64,000 bases of DNA, from positions 1 through 64,000 of the forward strand of contig JBBSLP010000006.1 in the NCBI GenBank assembly GCA_038255145.1, in the 5' to 3' direction. A program made the position numbers and the translations under genes. The notes beneath the pieces were generated by a model that saw nothing but the letters and a program-made list of their open reading frames with translations, was not told the DNA's origin and searched no databases. The stretch is from WHTX01 sp038255145 (GTDB lineage Bacteria > Actinomycetota > Acidimicrobiia > Acidimicrobiales > CAIXPF01). Shown one piece after another: positions 37,731-46,803 of this stretch. The stretch's first letter is position 1, and every line of letters starts with the position of its first letter.

Positions 37731-38531
37731 TCAGTGGCCCGTGAAGACGGCGGGGCGCTTGTCCATGAAGGCCGCCTGGCCCTCGACGTAGTCCTGGGAG
37801 CGGAAGCATGCCTCGACCAGGGCGTTCACCTTGGCCACGTCACGGCTGGCCTCGTCGCGGCGGGCCTCACGGATGGCGGCCTTGGCCGCCCGCACCGTCA
37901 TGGGGGCGTTCCCGGCGATGGTCGTGGCCAGCTCCCTGACCACCGTCTCGAGCTCGTCCGCAGGGACCACCCGGTTGACCAGGCCGATGGTACGGGCCTC
38001 GTCCGCCGACAGACGCCGGGCCGAGAAGAGGATCTCCGACGCCCACGCCGGGCCGACGAGCTGGATGAGCTGGTGCACGCCGCCGTAGGCGTAGCCCAGG
38101 CCAAGGCGGGCCGCAGGGACGCCGAACTGGCTGCCCTCGCCGCAGATGCGGATGTCGGCGGCCATGGCCGTGATCAGGCCGCCGCCGATGCAGTAGCCCT
38201 GGATCATGGCCAGGATGGGCTTCTCGACCCCGGCGTAGGCCCGGCCCACCTCGGCCGACGCCGCGTCGTACTCGGCCCGGGCCTCGGGGCTGGTGCGCTT
38301 CTCCCCGAACTCGGAGATGTCGGCCCCCGACACGAAGGCCTTGCCCCCGGCCCCGGTGGTGACGATGACCCGCACGTCGTCGTCGGCCTGGAAGCGGTCG
38401 AGCACGGTGGGCACGGCCTGCTGCATGGACATGGACAGGGCGTTGAGGCGGGCGGGGCTGTTGTAGGTGAGCCAGCCGACGCCGTCCTCGATCCGGGCGA
38501 GCAGCTTCTCCGTACCGGTCTCGAGGTCCAT
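37731..38531 (-). CDS. Enoyl-CoA hydratase/isomerase family protein
   Basis: A 266-residue crotonase-fold protein from ATG 38531. The CoA/oxyanion regions are present: GKAFVSGADISEF (about residue 60) and AMIQGYCIGGGLITAMAADI (about residue 105). The residue after GGVHQLIQLVG is not the standard catalytic glutamate pair, so hydratase versus isomerase cannot be assigned. A role in fatty-acid or branched-acid degradation is likely. It is convergent with glnE, without a clear hairpin between them. Confidence 0.88.
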   Translation of the reverse strand: MDLETGTEKLLARIEDGVGWLTYNSPARLNALSMSMQQAVPTVLDRFQADDDVRVIVTTGAGGKAFVSGADISEFGEKRTSPEARAEYDAASAEVGRAYAGVEKPILAMIQGYCIGGGLITAMAADIRICGEGSQFGVPAARLGLGYAYGGVHQLIQLVGPAWASEILFSARRLSADEARTIGLVNRVVPADELETVVRELATTIAGNAPMTVRAAKAAIREARRDEASRDVAKVNALVEACFRSQDYVEGQAAFMDKRPAVFTGH

Positions 38532-38584
38532 GGCCGGCGACCCTAATCTGGTGTCGCCGGCACCGGGCATCTAGTGATCACCCC

Positions 38585-39403
38585 GTGCCCGTCATCCCCC
38601 TCGAGGACCCCGCCGACCCCCGCCTGGTGGAGTACTTCGGCCTGCGGGACCACGAGCTGCGCCGTCGGCGCGAGCGGTCGGGCGGCGACATGGCCGGCAT
38701 CTTCGTGGCCGAGGGCGACGTGGTCGTGGGCCGGGCCCTGGCTGCGGGCTACGTGCCCCGCTCCGTGCTGGTCGACGCGTCGCGACGCAAGCCCCTACCC
38801 GAAGGCCTGGGACCCGACGTGCCCGTCTACGCCGCGGGCAAGGCCGTGGTCACCGAGGTGACGGGCTACCCGGCCCACCGCGAGTCCCTGGCCAGCTTCG
38901 ATCGCCGCCCTGTGCCCTCGGCCGCCGAGGTCGTGGCCGGGGCCACGGGGCTGGTGGCGCTGGAGCGGGTGGTGAACCCCACCAACGTCGGCGTCATCAC
39001 CCGGTCGGCCGCGGCCCTGGGTGCCGACGGCATGCTGTTGGACCCCACGTGCTGCGACCCCGTGTACCGACGGGCGTCGAGGGTGTCGATGGGGACGTGC
39101 TTCGAGCTCCCCTACGCCTGGACCGGGCCCTTCCCCGCCGGCCTCGACGGCGCCCGTCAGGCCGGCTTCCTGGTGGTCGCCCTGACCCCCAGCCGCGACG
39201 CCCTGGCCCTCGACGAGCTGACCCTGGCCCCGGGCCAACGGGTGGTGCTCGTGCTGGGCACCGAGGGACCGGGCCTGAGCGAACCCACGCTGGAGGCGGC
39301 CGACGTGCGGGTGGCCATCCCCCTACGCCGGGGCGTCGACTCCCTCAACGTGGGCGCCGCCGCTGCCGTGGCCTGCTACGAGGTCCTGTCCCGCCGCCGT
39401 TGA
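38585..39403 (+). CDS. TrmH/SpoU-family RNA 2'-O-methyltransferase
   Basis: A 272-residue protein from GTG 38585. The N-terminal part (about residues 1-100) resembles the L7Ae-like substrate-binding domain. The SPOUT catalytic domain has LERVVNPTNVGVITRSAAAL (motif 1), VLVLGTEGPGLSE (motif 2) and IPLRRGVDSLNVGAAAAVAC (motif 3). It modifies ribose in rRNA or tRNA; the target is unknown. Confidence 0.9.
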   Translation: MPVIPLEDPADPRLVEYFGLRDHELRRRRERSGGDMAGIFVAEGDVVVGRALAAGYVPRSVLVDASRRKPLPEGLGPDVPVYAAGKAVVTEVTGYPAHRESLASFDRRPVPSAAEVVAGATGLVALERVVNPTNVGVITRSAAALGADGMLLDPTCCDPVYRRASRVSMGTCFELPYAWTGPFPAGLDGARQAGFLVVALTPSRDALALDELTLAPGQRVVLVLGTEGPGLSEPTLEAADVRVAIPLRRGVDSLNVGAAAAVACYEVLSRRR

Positions 39404-39569
39404 CCTGCCCCGGCAGCCGCGACTGCGCTCCGCACGAACCCCGGGCCGCGGAGGGGAAAGCGACCTCGGTCCGGGACCGACCTGGCTGCACGGCCTACGC
39501 CCGAGGGCGCAGGACGGGCTGCGCCGCTGGGGGGACGACGGCGGGGGTCGACCGGCGTACCTTGCCCCC

Positions 39570-39803
39570 ATGGGATCCGTGTCGAGGCGCGCCGTGGGAC
39601 TCAGCGCGCTCGGCATCGGCCTGTTCCAGGTCGTGGGGTCGTTCGGCGCGGCCGACAACCAGCCCGAGCGCCGGGCCCTGGACGTCGTCGCCATCGTCCT
39701 CGTGCTGCTGGGTCCCCTCGCCCTGGCCCGGAGAGACCGGTGGCCCCTGGTCGCCGTGGCCCCAGGCGACGACAGGTGGCGGTCGCTTCCGCACCATGGG
39801 TGC
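39570..39803 (+). pseudogene. Possible remnant of a membrane-protein N terminus
   Basis: ATG at 39570 starts about 75 residues with two likely membrane segments (VGLSALGIGLFQVVGS and VVAIVLVLLGPLALARRDRW). They look like the start of an actinobacterial sensor histidine kinase or permease. The frame then runs without a stop into the ABC transporter gene in another frame, and the composition becomes Arg/His-rich. It is probably a truncated relic. Confidence 0.3.
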
Positions 39804-39804
39804 C

Positions 39805-40737
39805 ATGACCACGCCAGCCCTGTCCGTCGCCGGACTCACCAAGCGCTACGGCGCCCGAACCGCGGTCGACGGCCTCGACATCGAGGTACCGGCCCGGGTC
39901 GTCGCCGGCTTCGTCGGCCCCAACGGCGCCGGCAAGACCACGACCATGGCCATGCTGCTGGGGCTGGTGCGGCCGACGGCGGGCACGGGCACCGTGTTGG
40001 GCCACCCCATCAGCCACCCCGCCGCCTACCTGGGCCGGGTCGGGGCCCTCATCGAGAGCCCCGCCTTCTACCCCTCCCTGTCGGGGGCGGAGAACCTGCG
40101 GGTGTTCGCCACCGTGGGCCGCCACGACCCCTCGACCATCCCCGGCCTGTTCGACCAGGTGGGCCTGGGCGAACGGGGCGACGACCGCTACCGCAGCTAC
40201 TCGTTGGGCATGAAGCAACGCCTGGGCATCGCCGCCGCCCTCCTCGGCGATCCCGACCTGTTGATCCTCGACGAGCCGTCCAACGGCCTCGACCCCCAGG
40301 GGGTGCGGGAGATGCGGGCCCTGATCAGCGCGCTGGCCAGCACGGGCCGGACCGTGCTGGTCTCGTCCCACGACCTGAGCGAGCTCGAGCAGGTGTGCGA
40401 CTGGCTGGTGCTCATCGACACCGGCCGCTCCCTCTACCAGGGCCCCACCCGCCAGCTGCTCGACAGCGTCACCGCCGGTCTGGCCGTGGTGCCCGAACGC
40501 CTGGGCGACCGACCGGTGCTGCGCGACCTCCTGATGGCCGCCGGCCATCGGGTGCAGGTGGACGACGACCGGCTGGTGGTCGACGTCGCCGGTGCCGACC
40601 TCGTCGCCCTGGCCGCGTCGATCAACCGGGCCGCCTTCGCCGCCGGCCTGGTGCTGGTCGAGCTCAACCCCCTGCGCACGACGCTCGAGGACCGCTACCT
40701 GTCCATGGTGGGCAGCGGCAACGGCGTGGCCCGATGA
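39805..40737 (+). CDS. ABC transporter ATP-binding protein
   Basis: A 310-residue ATPase of the ABC-2/DRA type. Walker A is GPNGAGKTT (about residue 40), the signature SYSLGMKQRLGIA, Walker B LLILDEPSNGLDP, and the switch His is in SSHDLSELEQ. The C-terminal 90 residues are the usual DUF4162-like extension. It is coupled to the permease by ATGA at 40734. An alternative ATG at 39796 adds three residues. The substrate is unknown; such pairs often export drugs or lipids. Confidence 0.92.
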   Translation: MTTPALSVAGLTKRYGARTAVDGLDIEVPARVVAGFVGPNGAGKTTTMAMLLGLVRPTAGTGTVLGHPISHPAAYLGRVGALIESPAFYPSLSGAENLRVFATVGRHDPSTIPGLFDQVGLGERGDDRYRSYSLGMKQRLGIAAALLGDPDLLILDEPSNGLDPQGVREMRALISALASTGRTVLVSSHDLSELEQVCDWLVLIDTGRSLYQGPTRQLLDSVTAGLAVVPERLGDRPVLRDLLMAAGHRVQVDDDRLVVDVAGADLVALAASINRAAFAAGLVLVELNPLRTTLEDRYLSMVGSGNGVAR

Positions 40738-41524
40738 CCACCATCGTGCGCGCCGAGCTCCTGCGGCTGCTGCGGCGCCGCACCATCGTCATCCTCGGGC
40801 TGGCCTCCCTGGCCTTCGCCGTCGTGGCCACCCTGACCGTCTTCTCCTCGGCCCAGGCATCGTCCGGCGCCCCGTCGCGGCGCAGCCGCGCATCGCTCGA
40901 CGCCCTGGCCAGACACGGAGGCGGCACCCAGGCCTTCGCCATCGGGGCCTCGTTCGTGGGCTTCTTCGTCTTCGTCGTCTTCATCGCCCTCCTGGCCAGC
41001 GAGTTCTCCGCAGGCACGTTCCGGGCCCTGCTGCTGCGTGACCCCCATCGGCTGCGGGTCATCGTGGGCAAGCTGGTGGGCATCCTCGTGGTGGCCGCCG
41101 CCGCGCTGGCCTTCGCCGAGGCGGCCAGCTTCGTGATCTCCCTGGTGCTGGCGCCGTCCAGGGACATCGCCACCGGACCGTGGTTCTCCCTCGCCGGCCT
41201 GGGGGCAGGGTTGCGGGACTACGGCACCGTGTTGGCCGGTGTGACCGGCTGGGCCATCTTCGGCACCACCCTGGCCGTGGTGTTCCGCTCGGTGCCCCTG
41301 GCCCTGGGCGTGGGCTTCGCCTGGGCCGGTCCCTTCGAGAACATCGTCGTGGACTCGTGGTCGGGGGGCTACCGCTACTTCCCCGGCCAGGTCCTGACCT
41401 CGCTCATCCGCGGAGGACCACGGAGCTGAGCATCGATCGGGCCCTCGTCACCGCCGTGCTGTACTCGGCCATGGCCGCGGCGGTGGCCCTGGTGCTCGTG
41501 TCCCGACGGGATGTGACGGCCTGA
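40734..41524 (+). pseudogene. ABC-2 type permease, frameshifted near its end
   Basis: ATG at 40734 overlaps the ATPase stop. The chain shows the N-terminal helix TIVILGLASLAFAVVATLTV, then FVGFFVFVVFIALLASEFSAG, LVGILVVAAAALAFAEAASFV and further helices. After YFPGQVLTSLIRGG near 41,413 the frame reaches TGA at 41427. In the -1 frame the same region continues as TTELSIDRALVTAVLYSAMA, giving the missing last membrane helix and a stop at 41524. One absent base explains this. Without correction the protein lacks its final helix. Confidence 0.7.
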
Positions 41525-41661
41525 CCGCCCCGGCTTCGGCCCGGGCACTGGCGGTGTGACCGATGGTTGCACGAAGCAACCGACCACGGTAGGGTCAGTT
41601 TTGTCACGATACTCAGGGCCGCGAACGGGGACGTCCCGGTCGAGCCGACGGAGGGGCGCAC

Positions 41662-42372
41662 ATGGACATCGAAGGATCGGTCGTGCTGGTCACCGGGGCC
41701 AACCGGGGTCTCGGCCACGCCTTGACCCGGGCGCTGCTCGAGCGGGGGGCGGCCAAGGTCTACGGCGGAGCCCGTGATCCCGACTCCGTGACCGTGCCCG
41801 GCGTCATCCCCGTGCGGCTCGACATCACGTCACCGGCCGACGTGGCCGCCGCCGCCGCAACCTGCGCCGACGTCACCCTGGTCGTCAACAACGCCGGCAT
41901 CTCCACGGGGACCGCCCCTCTGGCGGCCGACGCCATCGACGGTGCCCGGCGGGAGATGGAGACCAACTTCTTCGGCACCCTGGCCATGAGCGCCGCCTTC
42001 GCCCCCGTGCTCGGCGCCAACGGCGGTGGCGCCCTCGTCAACGTGCTCTCGGTGCTGTCGTGGCTGGCCTCCCCCTCCACGGCCATGTACTGCGCCTCCA
42101 AGGCCGCAGCGTGGTCGCTGACCAACAGCCTGCGGGTCGAACTGCAGGGTCAGGGAACCCTGGTGGTGGGGGTGCACTGCGCCTACCTCGACACCGACAT
42201 GACCGCCAGGATCGAGGCACCCAAGACCGCCCCCGAGATCGTCGCCGGCCTGGCCCTCGACGCCGTGGCCGCAGGGCGCTACGAGGTCGTGGCCGACGAG
42301 GTCAGCCGCCGGGTGCGATCGGCGCTGTCCGGGGACGTCGCCCTGCTCTACCCGACCCTGGCCCCGTCGTGA
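41662..42372 (+). CDS. Short-chain dehydrogenase/reductase
   Basis: A 236-residue SDR from ATG 41662 with GGAGG eight bases upstream. The cofactor motif is VLVTGANRGLGHAL, then LVVNNAGIS. The catalytic YxxxK is MYCASKAAAW, with an upstream serine in VLSVLSWLAS. It is first in an operon SDR-MFS-thioesterase joined by GTGA and ATGA overlaps, so substrate oxidation and export may be linked. The substrate is unknown. Confidence 0.9.
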   Translation: MDIEGSVVLVTGANRGLGHALTRALLERGAAKVYGGARDPDSVTVPGVIPVRLDITSPADVAAAAATCADVTLVVNNAGISTGTAPLAADAIDGARREMETNFFGTLAMSAAFAPVLGANGGGALVNVLSVLSWLASPSTAMYCASKAAAWSLTNSLRVELQGQGTLVVGVHCAYLDTDMTARIEAPKTAPEIVAGLALDAVAAGRYEVVADEVSRRVRSALSGDVALLYPTLAPS

Positions 42373-43886
42373 CCGTTGCCGGCGCCCTGGTGGCGCCCGG
42401 AGACCGGGCCACCCCGAACCGGACCGCCGTGTTCGCCGTCACCGCCGTGGGCTCGTTCATGGCCGCCCTCGACCTGTCCATCGTCAACGTGGCCTTCCCC
42501 GACCTCGAACGCTCCTACCCCGACGCCGGGCCCGCCGCCCTGGCCTGGATCATCACCGCCTACTCCATCGTCTTCGGCTCCCTGCTCGTCGTCGGCGGGC
42601 GCACCGGGGACCGGCTCGGTCGGCGGCGCACCTTCCTGGGCGGCATCGGCGTCTTCCTCCTGGGCTCGTTCCTGTGCGGCATCGCCCCCAACGTGCCCGT
42701 CCTCATCGCCAGCCGTGTGCTGCAGGGGGCGGGAGCGGCCTTCCTGGTGCCGGCGTCGATCGCCCTGCTCATCGGGGCCTACCCACCCGAGCGGCGCACG
42801 CAGATGGTGGCCCTGTGGGGTGGCATCGGCGCCCTGGCCGTGGCCACCGGGCCCACGTTGGGCGCAGCCATCGTCTCGGCCGGCGGCTGGCGCTGGGCCT
42901 TCATCGTCAACCTGCCCGTGGGCGCCGGGCTCGTCGTCGTGGCCCGCCGCGTGCTGGTGGAGTCCGAGCGCCAGGACACCGCGGCCCGCCCCGACTACCT
43001 GGGCGTGGTCATGATCTCCCTGGCCCTGGCCGGCGTGGTCGCCGCCGTGTCCGAAGGAGCAAGCTGGGGGTGGACGGACCCCCGCATCGTCGGTGCCCTG
43101 GTCGTGGCGGCACTGCTGGGCGTGGCCTTCGTCCGCCGCTCCGGTCGTCACCCCCAACCCGTCATCGACCTGGGCCTGTTCCGGGAGCGGTCCTTCGCTG
43201 CCGCGAACGCGGCCACCCTCGTCTACGCCATGGGCTTCTTCCCCATGCTGCTGGGCAACATCCTGTTCCTGACCTCGGTGTGGGACTACTCGATCATGCG
43301 GGCCGGCCTGGCCGTCACCCCCGGCCCCCTGGTCGTCGCCGTGTTGGCCGGGCCTGCGGGCAAGCTGGCCGGCCGCATCGGCTTCCGACCCATCCTCCTG
43401 GCCGGCGCGGCGTGCTTCGCCATCGGCCTCGGCACCTACGTGGCCCGCGTCGGGGTCACCCCCGCCTACGTCACCGACTGGCTCCCGGGGACCCTGATCG
43501 TGGGCCTGGGCGTGGCCCTCACCTTCCCCGTGCTCAGTGCCGCGGCGGTGGCGTCCCTGCCGCCCCAGCGCTTCGCCGTGGGCAGTGCGGTGAACCAGAC
43601 GGCCCGCCAGATCGGCGGTTCCCTGGGCATCGCCGTGCTGGTGGTGGTCCTGGGCGAGCCCGCCGGCCTCGACGATGCCGTCAACCGCTTCCGCCACCTG
43701 TGGATCTACGGTGCCGCCACCGCCGTGGTCTCGGGCCTCATCGGTTCGCTCATCCCCCGTCCGTCACGGACCGAAGCGGCCGAGATCGACGAGCTCGCAC
43801 CCGAGCTGGTCAGTTCCGACGCCGAGCTGCTGTTGGCCGCCCCCGTCCGCACTGCGGACCTGCCCCTCCCCGGAGCCCACCCATGA
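42369..43886 (+). CDS. MFS transporter, EmrB/QacA (DHA2) family
   Basis: A 505-residue protein from GTG 42369, overlapping the SDR stop. About fourteen hydrophobic segments are seen. Family motifs are LDLSIVNVAFPDL in TM1 and GGRTGDRLGRRRTFLGGI in the loop 2/3 motif A. RVLQGAGAAFLVPASIALL is the motif C-like segment. It is probably a proton-driven multidrug or metabolite exporter working with the neighbouring SDR and thioesterase. Confidence 0.92.
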   Translation: MTVAGALVAPGDRATPNRTAVFAVTAVGSFMAALDLSIVNVAFPDLERSYPDAGPAALAWIITAYSIVFGSLLVVGGRTGDRLGRRRTFLGGIGVFLLGSFLCGIAPNVPVLIASRVLQGAGAAFLVPASIALLIGAYPPERRTQMVALWGGIGALAVATGPTLGAAIVSAGGWRWAFIVNLPVGAGLVVVARRVLVESERQDTAARPDYLGVVMISLALAGVVAAVSEGASWGWTDPRIVGALVVAALLGVAFVRRSGRHPQPVIDLGLFRERSFAAANAATLVYAMGFFPMLLGNILFLTSVWDYSIMRAGLAVTPGPLVVAVLAGPAGKLAGRIGFRPILLAGAACFAIGLGTYVARVGVTPAYVTDWLPGTLIVGLGVALTFPVLSAAAVASLPPQRFAVGSAVNQTARQIGGSLGIAVLVVVLGEPAGLDDAVNRFRHLWIYGAATAVVSGLIGSLIPRPSRTEAAEIDELAPELVSSDAELLLAAPVRTADLPLPGAHP

Positions 43887-44707
43887 CCACCTTCGACGGC
43901 ACCCGCACCGCACCCGAGACCGCCCCGAGCGTCCTGACCGCCCCACCGGCCCCGAGCGACGGGCCCTGGGTGCACGAGGTCGAGCTCGACGGCTCGTGGA
44001 TGGGCATGGGCGGCATCCTCGGCGGCAAGGTGGCGGCCACCGCCGCCGAGGTCAGCGCCACCCTGGCGCCGGGACGCCACCTGCGCACGGCCACGACCAG
44101 CTTCCTGCGGCCCACGGCGCCGGGTCTGGCGCTGATCACCGTCGAGCGGCCCCGGGAGGGGCGGGCCCTCACCACCTTGGAGGCCGAGGTCAGCCAGGGA
44201 GGACGCCGCACGGCCACGGTGCGGATGACGTTCCTCGCCGATGTGCCCGCCCTGTCCTGGGAGGCGCCCAACCCGGCCAGGCTGGTGGCCAGGGACGCCT
44301 GCATCCCCATCGCCCCGCCGCCCCAGGCCCTGCACTTCGCCCACAACCGCTTCGTGCTCGACCCCGCCTTCGAGCCCTTCTCCCACAACGACGTGGCCCG
44401 GGTGGCGGGCTACGTGCAGCCGCTCGGGCCCCGGCCCATCGACGCCCCGTGGCTGGTGATGGTCCTCGACTCGTTCCCGCCGTCCCCCTTCACCCGCCAC
44501 GACCCCCCGACCGGGGGGACGAGCATCGACTTCACCGTGCACGTGCACCGCACCCTGCCGATGCTGGCCGCGGACGAGTGGCTGACCGGTGAGTTCGAAG
44601 CCGACATCAGCGCCGACGGCCTGGCCCTCGAGCGGGGCGTGATCCGCGACCCCGCCGGCCGGGCGCTGGCCGAGTCGTTCCACACGAGGTGGACGGCAGC
44701 GGGCTGA
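43883..44707 (+). CDS. Acyl-CoA thioesterase-like protein (double hotdog)
   Basis: A 274-residue protein from ATG 43883, overlapping the transporter stop. The N-terminal hotdog shows MGMGGILGGKVAATAAEVSA and the strand-rich RTATTSFLRPTAPG. The C-terminal half has APWLVMVLDSFPPSPF and TSIDFTVHVHRTL, typical of TesB-like/4HBT_3 proteins. The catalytic Asp-Thr/Gln set cannot be confirmed by eye. Third gene of the SDR operon. Confidence 0.8.
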   Translation: MTTFDGTRTAPETAPSVLTAPPAPSDGPWVHEVELDGSWMGMGGILGGKVAATAAEVSATLAPGRHLRTATTSFLRPTAPGLALITVERPREGRALTTLEAEVSQGGRRTATVRMTFLADVPALSWEAPNPARLVARDACIPIAPPPQALHFAHNRFVLDPAFEPFSHNDVARVAGYVQPLGPRPIDAPWLVMVLDSFPPSPFTRHDPPTGGTSIDFTVHVHRTLPMLAADEWLTGEFEADISADGLALERGVIRDPAGRALAESFHTRWTAAG

Positions 44708-44717
44708 CGGGCCGGCG

Positions 44718-45470
44718 TCAGCTGTAGGCGTCGAAGGCCAGCTTCACCGCCAGGCCCAGGCCGGCGATGGCGATGGCGATGCGCAGGCCGTCAGCGGGTA
44801 GGCGTCGGACCACGGCCGGCCCCAGCCGGGCACCGACGAACAGGCCCAGGCCCAGGGGCACCACCACCGGCCAGCTCACCGAGCCGAAGACGATGAAGGC
44901 CACCGCGGCGATGGCGTTGGCCACACCGAGCACGACGTTCTTGAAGGCGTTGGCCCGGGGCAGGCTCTCGTCGGTGCCATGGAGCAGCAGGGCCAGCAGC
45001 AGCACCCCGGCCCCGGCTCCGAAGTAGCCGCCGTACACACCGATGAGCCCAGTGCCCACCACCACGACCCGGCCGTGATCGCCCGGCTCGGCACCGGGGT
45101 CGTGGACCAGCCGGCGGCGGAGGAGCATGACCAGGGCGCCGAGGGCGCCGAGCCAGGGGACGACGAGCTCGAAGGAACCCTCGGGCGTGACCAGCAACAG
45201 GGCACCGCCCACGGCGCCGCCGAGCAGGCCGGCGACCGCCAGCGGACGCAGCCGGGTGCGCTGGCCCCGAAGCTCGGGCCGTGACCCGCTGATGGCGCCG
45301 GTGCTGGAGAAGACGAGGGAGACGGTGTTGGTGACGTTGGCCGTGACCGGGGCCAACCCCAGGGCCAGCAGGGCGGGATAGGTGGCCAGGGAGGCCAACC
45401 CGGCGATGCTGCCCGTGAGCCCACCACCCACGCCCGCGGCGAGGAGGATCAGGACTCGGCCGACCGACAC
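44718..45470 (-). CDS. TauE/SafE-family sulfite exporter-like permease
   Basis: About 250 residues from GTG 45470 (VSVGRVLILLAAGVGGGLTG); a GTG at 45530 is an alternative. Seven or eight hydrophobic segments are visible. The repeated TauE motifs are GLTGSIAGLASLATYPALLAL with ANVTNTVSLVFSS, and later GLIGVYGGYFGAGAGVLLLA with RANAFKNVVLGVANAIAAV. The family moves sulfite, sulfonates or other anions. It is convergent with the thioesterase gene. Confidence 0.83.
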   Translation of the reverse strand: MSVGRVLILLAAGVGGGLTGSIAGLASLATYPALLALGLAPVTANVTNTVSLVFSSTGAISGSRPELRGQRTRLRPLAVAGLLGGAVGGALLLVTPEGSFELVVPWLGALGALVMLLRRRLVHDPGAEPGDHGRVVVVGTGLIGVYGGYFGAGAGVLLLALLLHGTDESLPRANAFKNVVLGVANAIAAVAFIVFGSVSWPVVVPLGLGLFVGARLGPAVVRRLPADGLRIAIAIAGLGLAVKLAFDAYS

Positions 45471-45573
45471 GGAGGCAGTGTCCCAGGGCGGCGGACGAGC
45501 ACCCTGACCGAGCAGTGCGTCGTGGGTCACGGCCCGTGCCCCACGACGGGCTCGAGGCGGTTGAATCTCGGGG

Positions 45574-46029
45574 ATGGCCTCGACGCGCGTGGTGGACCCG
45601 AAGGGGAACGAGTGGAGGGTCCGCCGCAAGTGGGTCCACCGCCGGCTCAGGTGGCGGGGCCGGGGCCGTCGCTCCATCGACCTCCTGGACGGCGCCGAGC
45701 TCGCATCCGTTGCCGGCGAGCTCCCCGTCATCGGCGTGATCCTCACCGCCGTCGCGCTCCTGCTGGTGGCCATCGCCGCGGTGGTGTTCATCCTCCCCGC
45801 CCTGATCTTCGTGGCCGAGCTCGTGGTCATCCTGGGCTTCGTCGGCCTGGGACTGGTGGGTCGTGTGCTGTTCGGCCGGCCGTGGACGGTGGAGGCCCGA
45901 GTACCGGGCGCCGGCGGGGCCTACGAGTGGAAGACCAGTGGTAGGCGAGCGAGCCGTGAGCTGGTGCGATCCGTGGCCGACCAGTTGCAGGCGACGGGGA
46001 TGCCGACCGGGGGAGCACGCGTGTCCTAG
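45574..46029 (+). CDS. Small two-helix membrane protein of unknown function
   Basis: A 151-residue protein. The N-terminal 45 residues are basic, followed by two membrane segments (VIGVILTAVALLLVAIAAVVF and FVAELVVILGFVGLGLVGRV). The cytoplasmic tail WTVEARVPGAGGAYEWKTSG looks beta-rich. No family name is known to me. An 18-bp hairpin follows. Confidence 0.72.
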   Translation: MASTRVVDPKGNEWRVRRKWVHRRLRWRGRGRRSIDLLDGAELASVAGELPVIGVILTAVALLLVAIAAVVFILPALIFVAELVVILGFVGLGLVGRVLFGRPWTVEARVPGAGGAYEWKTSGRRASRELVRSVADQLQATGMPTGGARVS

Positions 46030-46050
46030 CCGGTGCCACACACGCGAACC

Positions 46051-46088
46051 GGCCCCCGGGACCCCCTGTGCAGGGGGTCCCGGGGGCC
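46051..46088. terminator. Perfect 18-bp hairpin between convergent genes
   Basis: Bases 46051-46068 pair perfectly with 46071-46088, leaving a two-base loop. It stands between the stop of the small membrane protein and that of the CAP-domain gene. No T-run. Confidence 0.78.
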
Positions 46089-46113
46089 AGGCGTGCGGGT
46101 CAGCCGGGGCGGG

Positions 46114-46593
46114 TCAGGCGGCGAACTCGTGGGCGGTGTAGATCATGCCGTTGGCGCCGACGGCCACACCGACACCCATGGCGGTGAACCCGCTGGAGAT
46201 CAGGTTGGCGTAGTGCGACGGGCTGGCGTTCAGGGCGCCGTTGATGGCCACGGCCGAGGGGCCGACGCCGACGTTCTCGCCGACGGTCGAGTAGCCGTAG
46301 GCGGTCATCAGAGCGGTGATGTCGCTGTGGAAGATGGTGCCGGCGTTGGCCATGGCCTGGGCCTGGGCCTGGGCGTAGGCGGACAGGCCGGCGTCGTAGC
46401 CGAGGGCGGGCACGCCGACACCGGCCCGGGTGACGTTGACGAGGTTGAAGAACTCGACGGGGGCGGCGGCGGGAGCGAAGGTGTCAGCCACGGGATCGGC
46501 CCCGGCGGTGGGGGCGGTGACGACGGCGGTGCCGGTGAAGGTGAGCAGGCCGGCAAGGGCCGCGCCGAAGAGAGCGTTGCGTGCGGAGGTCAT
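46114..46593 (-). CDS. Secreted CAP/SCP-domain protein under a c-di-GMP riboswitch
   Basis: A 159-residue protein from ATG 46593. The signal peptide is ARNALFGAALAGLLTFTGTA, with likely cleavage after AGA near residue 33. The CAP domain follows: FFNLVNVTRAGVGVPALGYD, then AQAQAQAMANAG, FHSDI, GENVGVG and SHYANLISSGFTAMGVGV. The sequence HSDI, GENVG and SHYANL matches bacterial YkwD-like proteins, often involved in the cell surface or adhesion. The upstream leader matches the c-di-GMP-I riboswitch, so secretion of this protein is probably coupled to the motile-sessile decision. Confidence 0.85.
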   Translation of the reverse strand: MTSARNALFGAALAGLLTFTGTAVVTAPTAGADPVADTFAPAAAPVEFFNLVNVTRAGVGVPALGYDAGLSAYAQAQAQAMANAGTIFHSDITALMTAYGYSTVGENVGVGPSAVAINGALNASPSHYANLISSGFTAMGVGVAVGANGMIYTAHEFAA

Positions 46594-46604
46594 GTCCAAG
46601 GTCC

Positions 46605-46682
46605 TGTCTGTTCGGTAACCCGGCTGACCTCGAGGGCCCCGTGGTTTTGCGTCCCCACCTCGCAGTGGGTTTGCCGTTCTCG
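46605..46682 (-). promoter_or_regulatory. c-di-GMP-I (GEMM-I) riboswitch candidate
   Basis: On the minus strand, 12-90 bases before the CAP gene, the diagnostic GEMM-I elements occur in order and at the right spacing: GGCAAACC (46675-46668), a short hairpin, GGGACGCAAA (about 46654-46645), a second hairpin with GGGGCCC, then GGTTACCG (46620-46613). These are the conserved joining regions that bind c-di-GMP and dock the two arms. Whether binding turns expression on or off cannot be read; the start codon lies about 20 bases after the aptamer. Confidence 0.82.
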
Positions 46683-46803
46683 CTTGACATGACAAGTAGC
46701 GGCAACTTTCGTCATCCCCTTGACCGGATCGGCGATCGATCACCGGAAATGGGGATGGCGAGAGCGCTGGCCATTAGCGGCCCGAACCGGGCAGGGTGGA
46801 GCG

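Noticed and set aside
41427..41429. In-frame TGA in the ABC permease as a selenocysteine codon, given tRNA-Sec in the genome
   Set aside because: The sequence after the TGA in the same frame is not permease-like, while the -1 frame restores the last membrane helix; a missing base explains it better.
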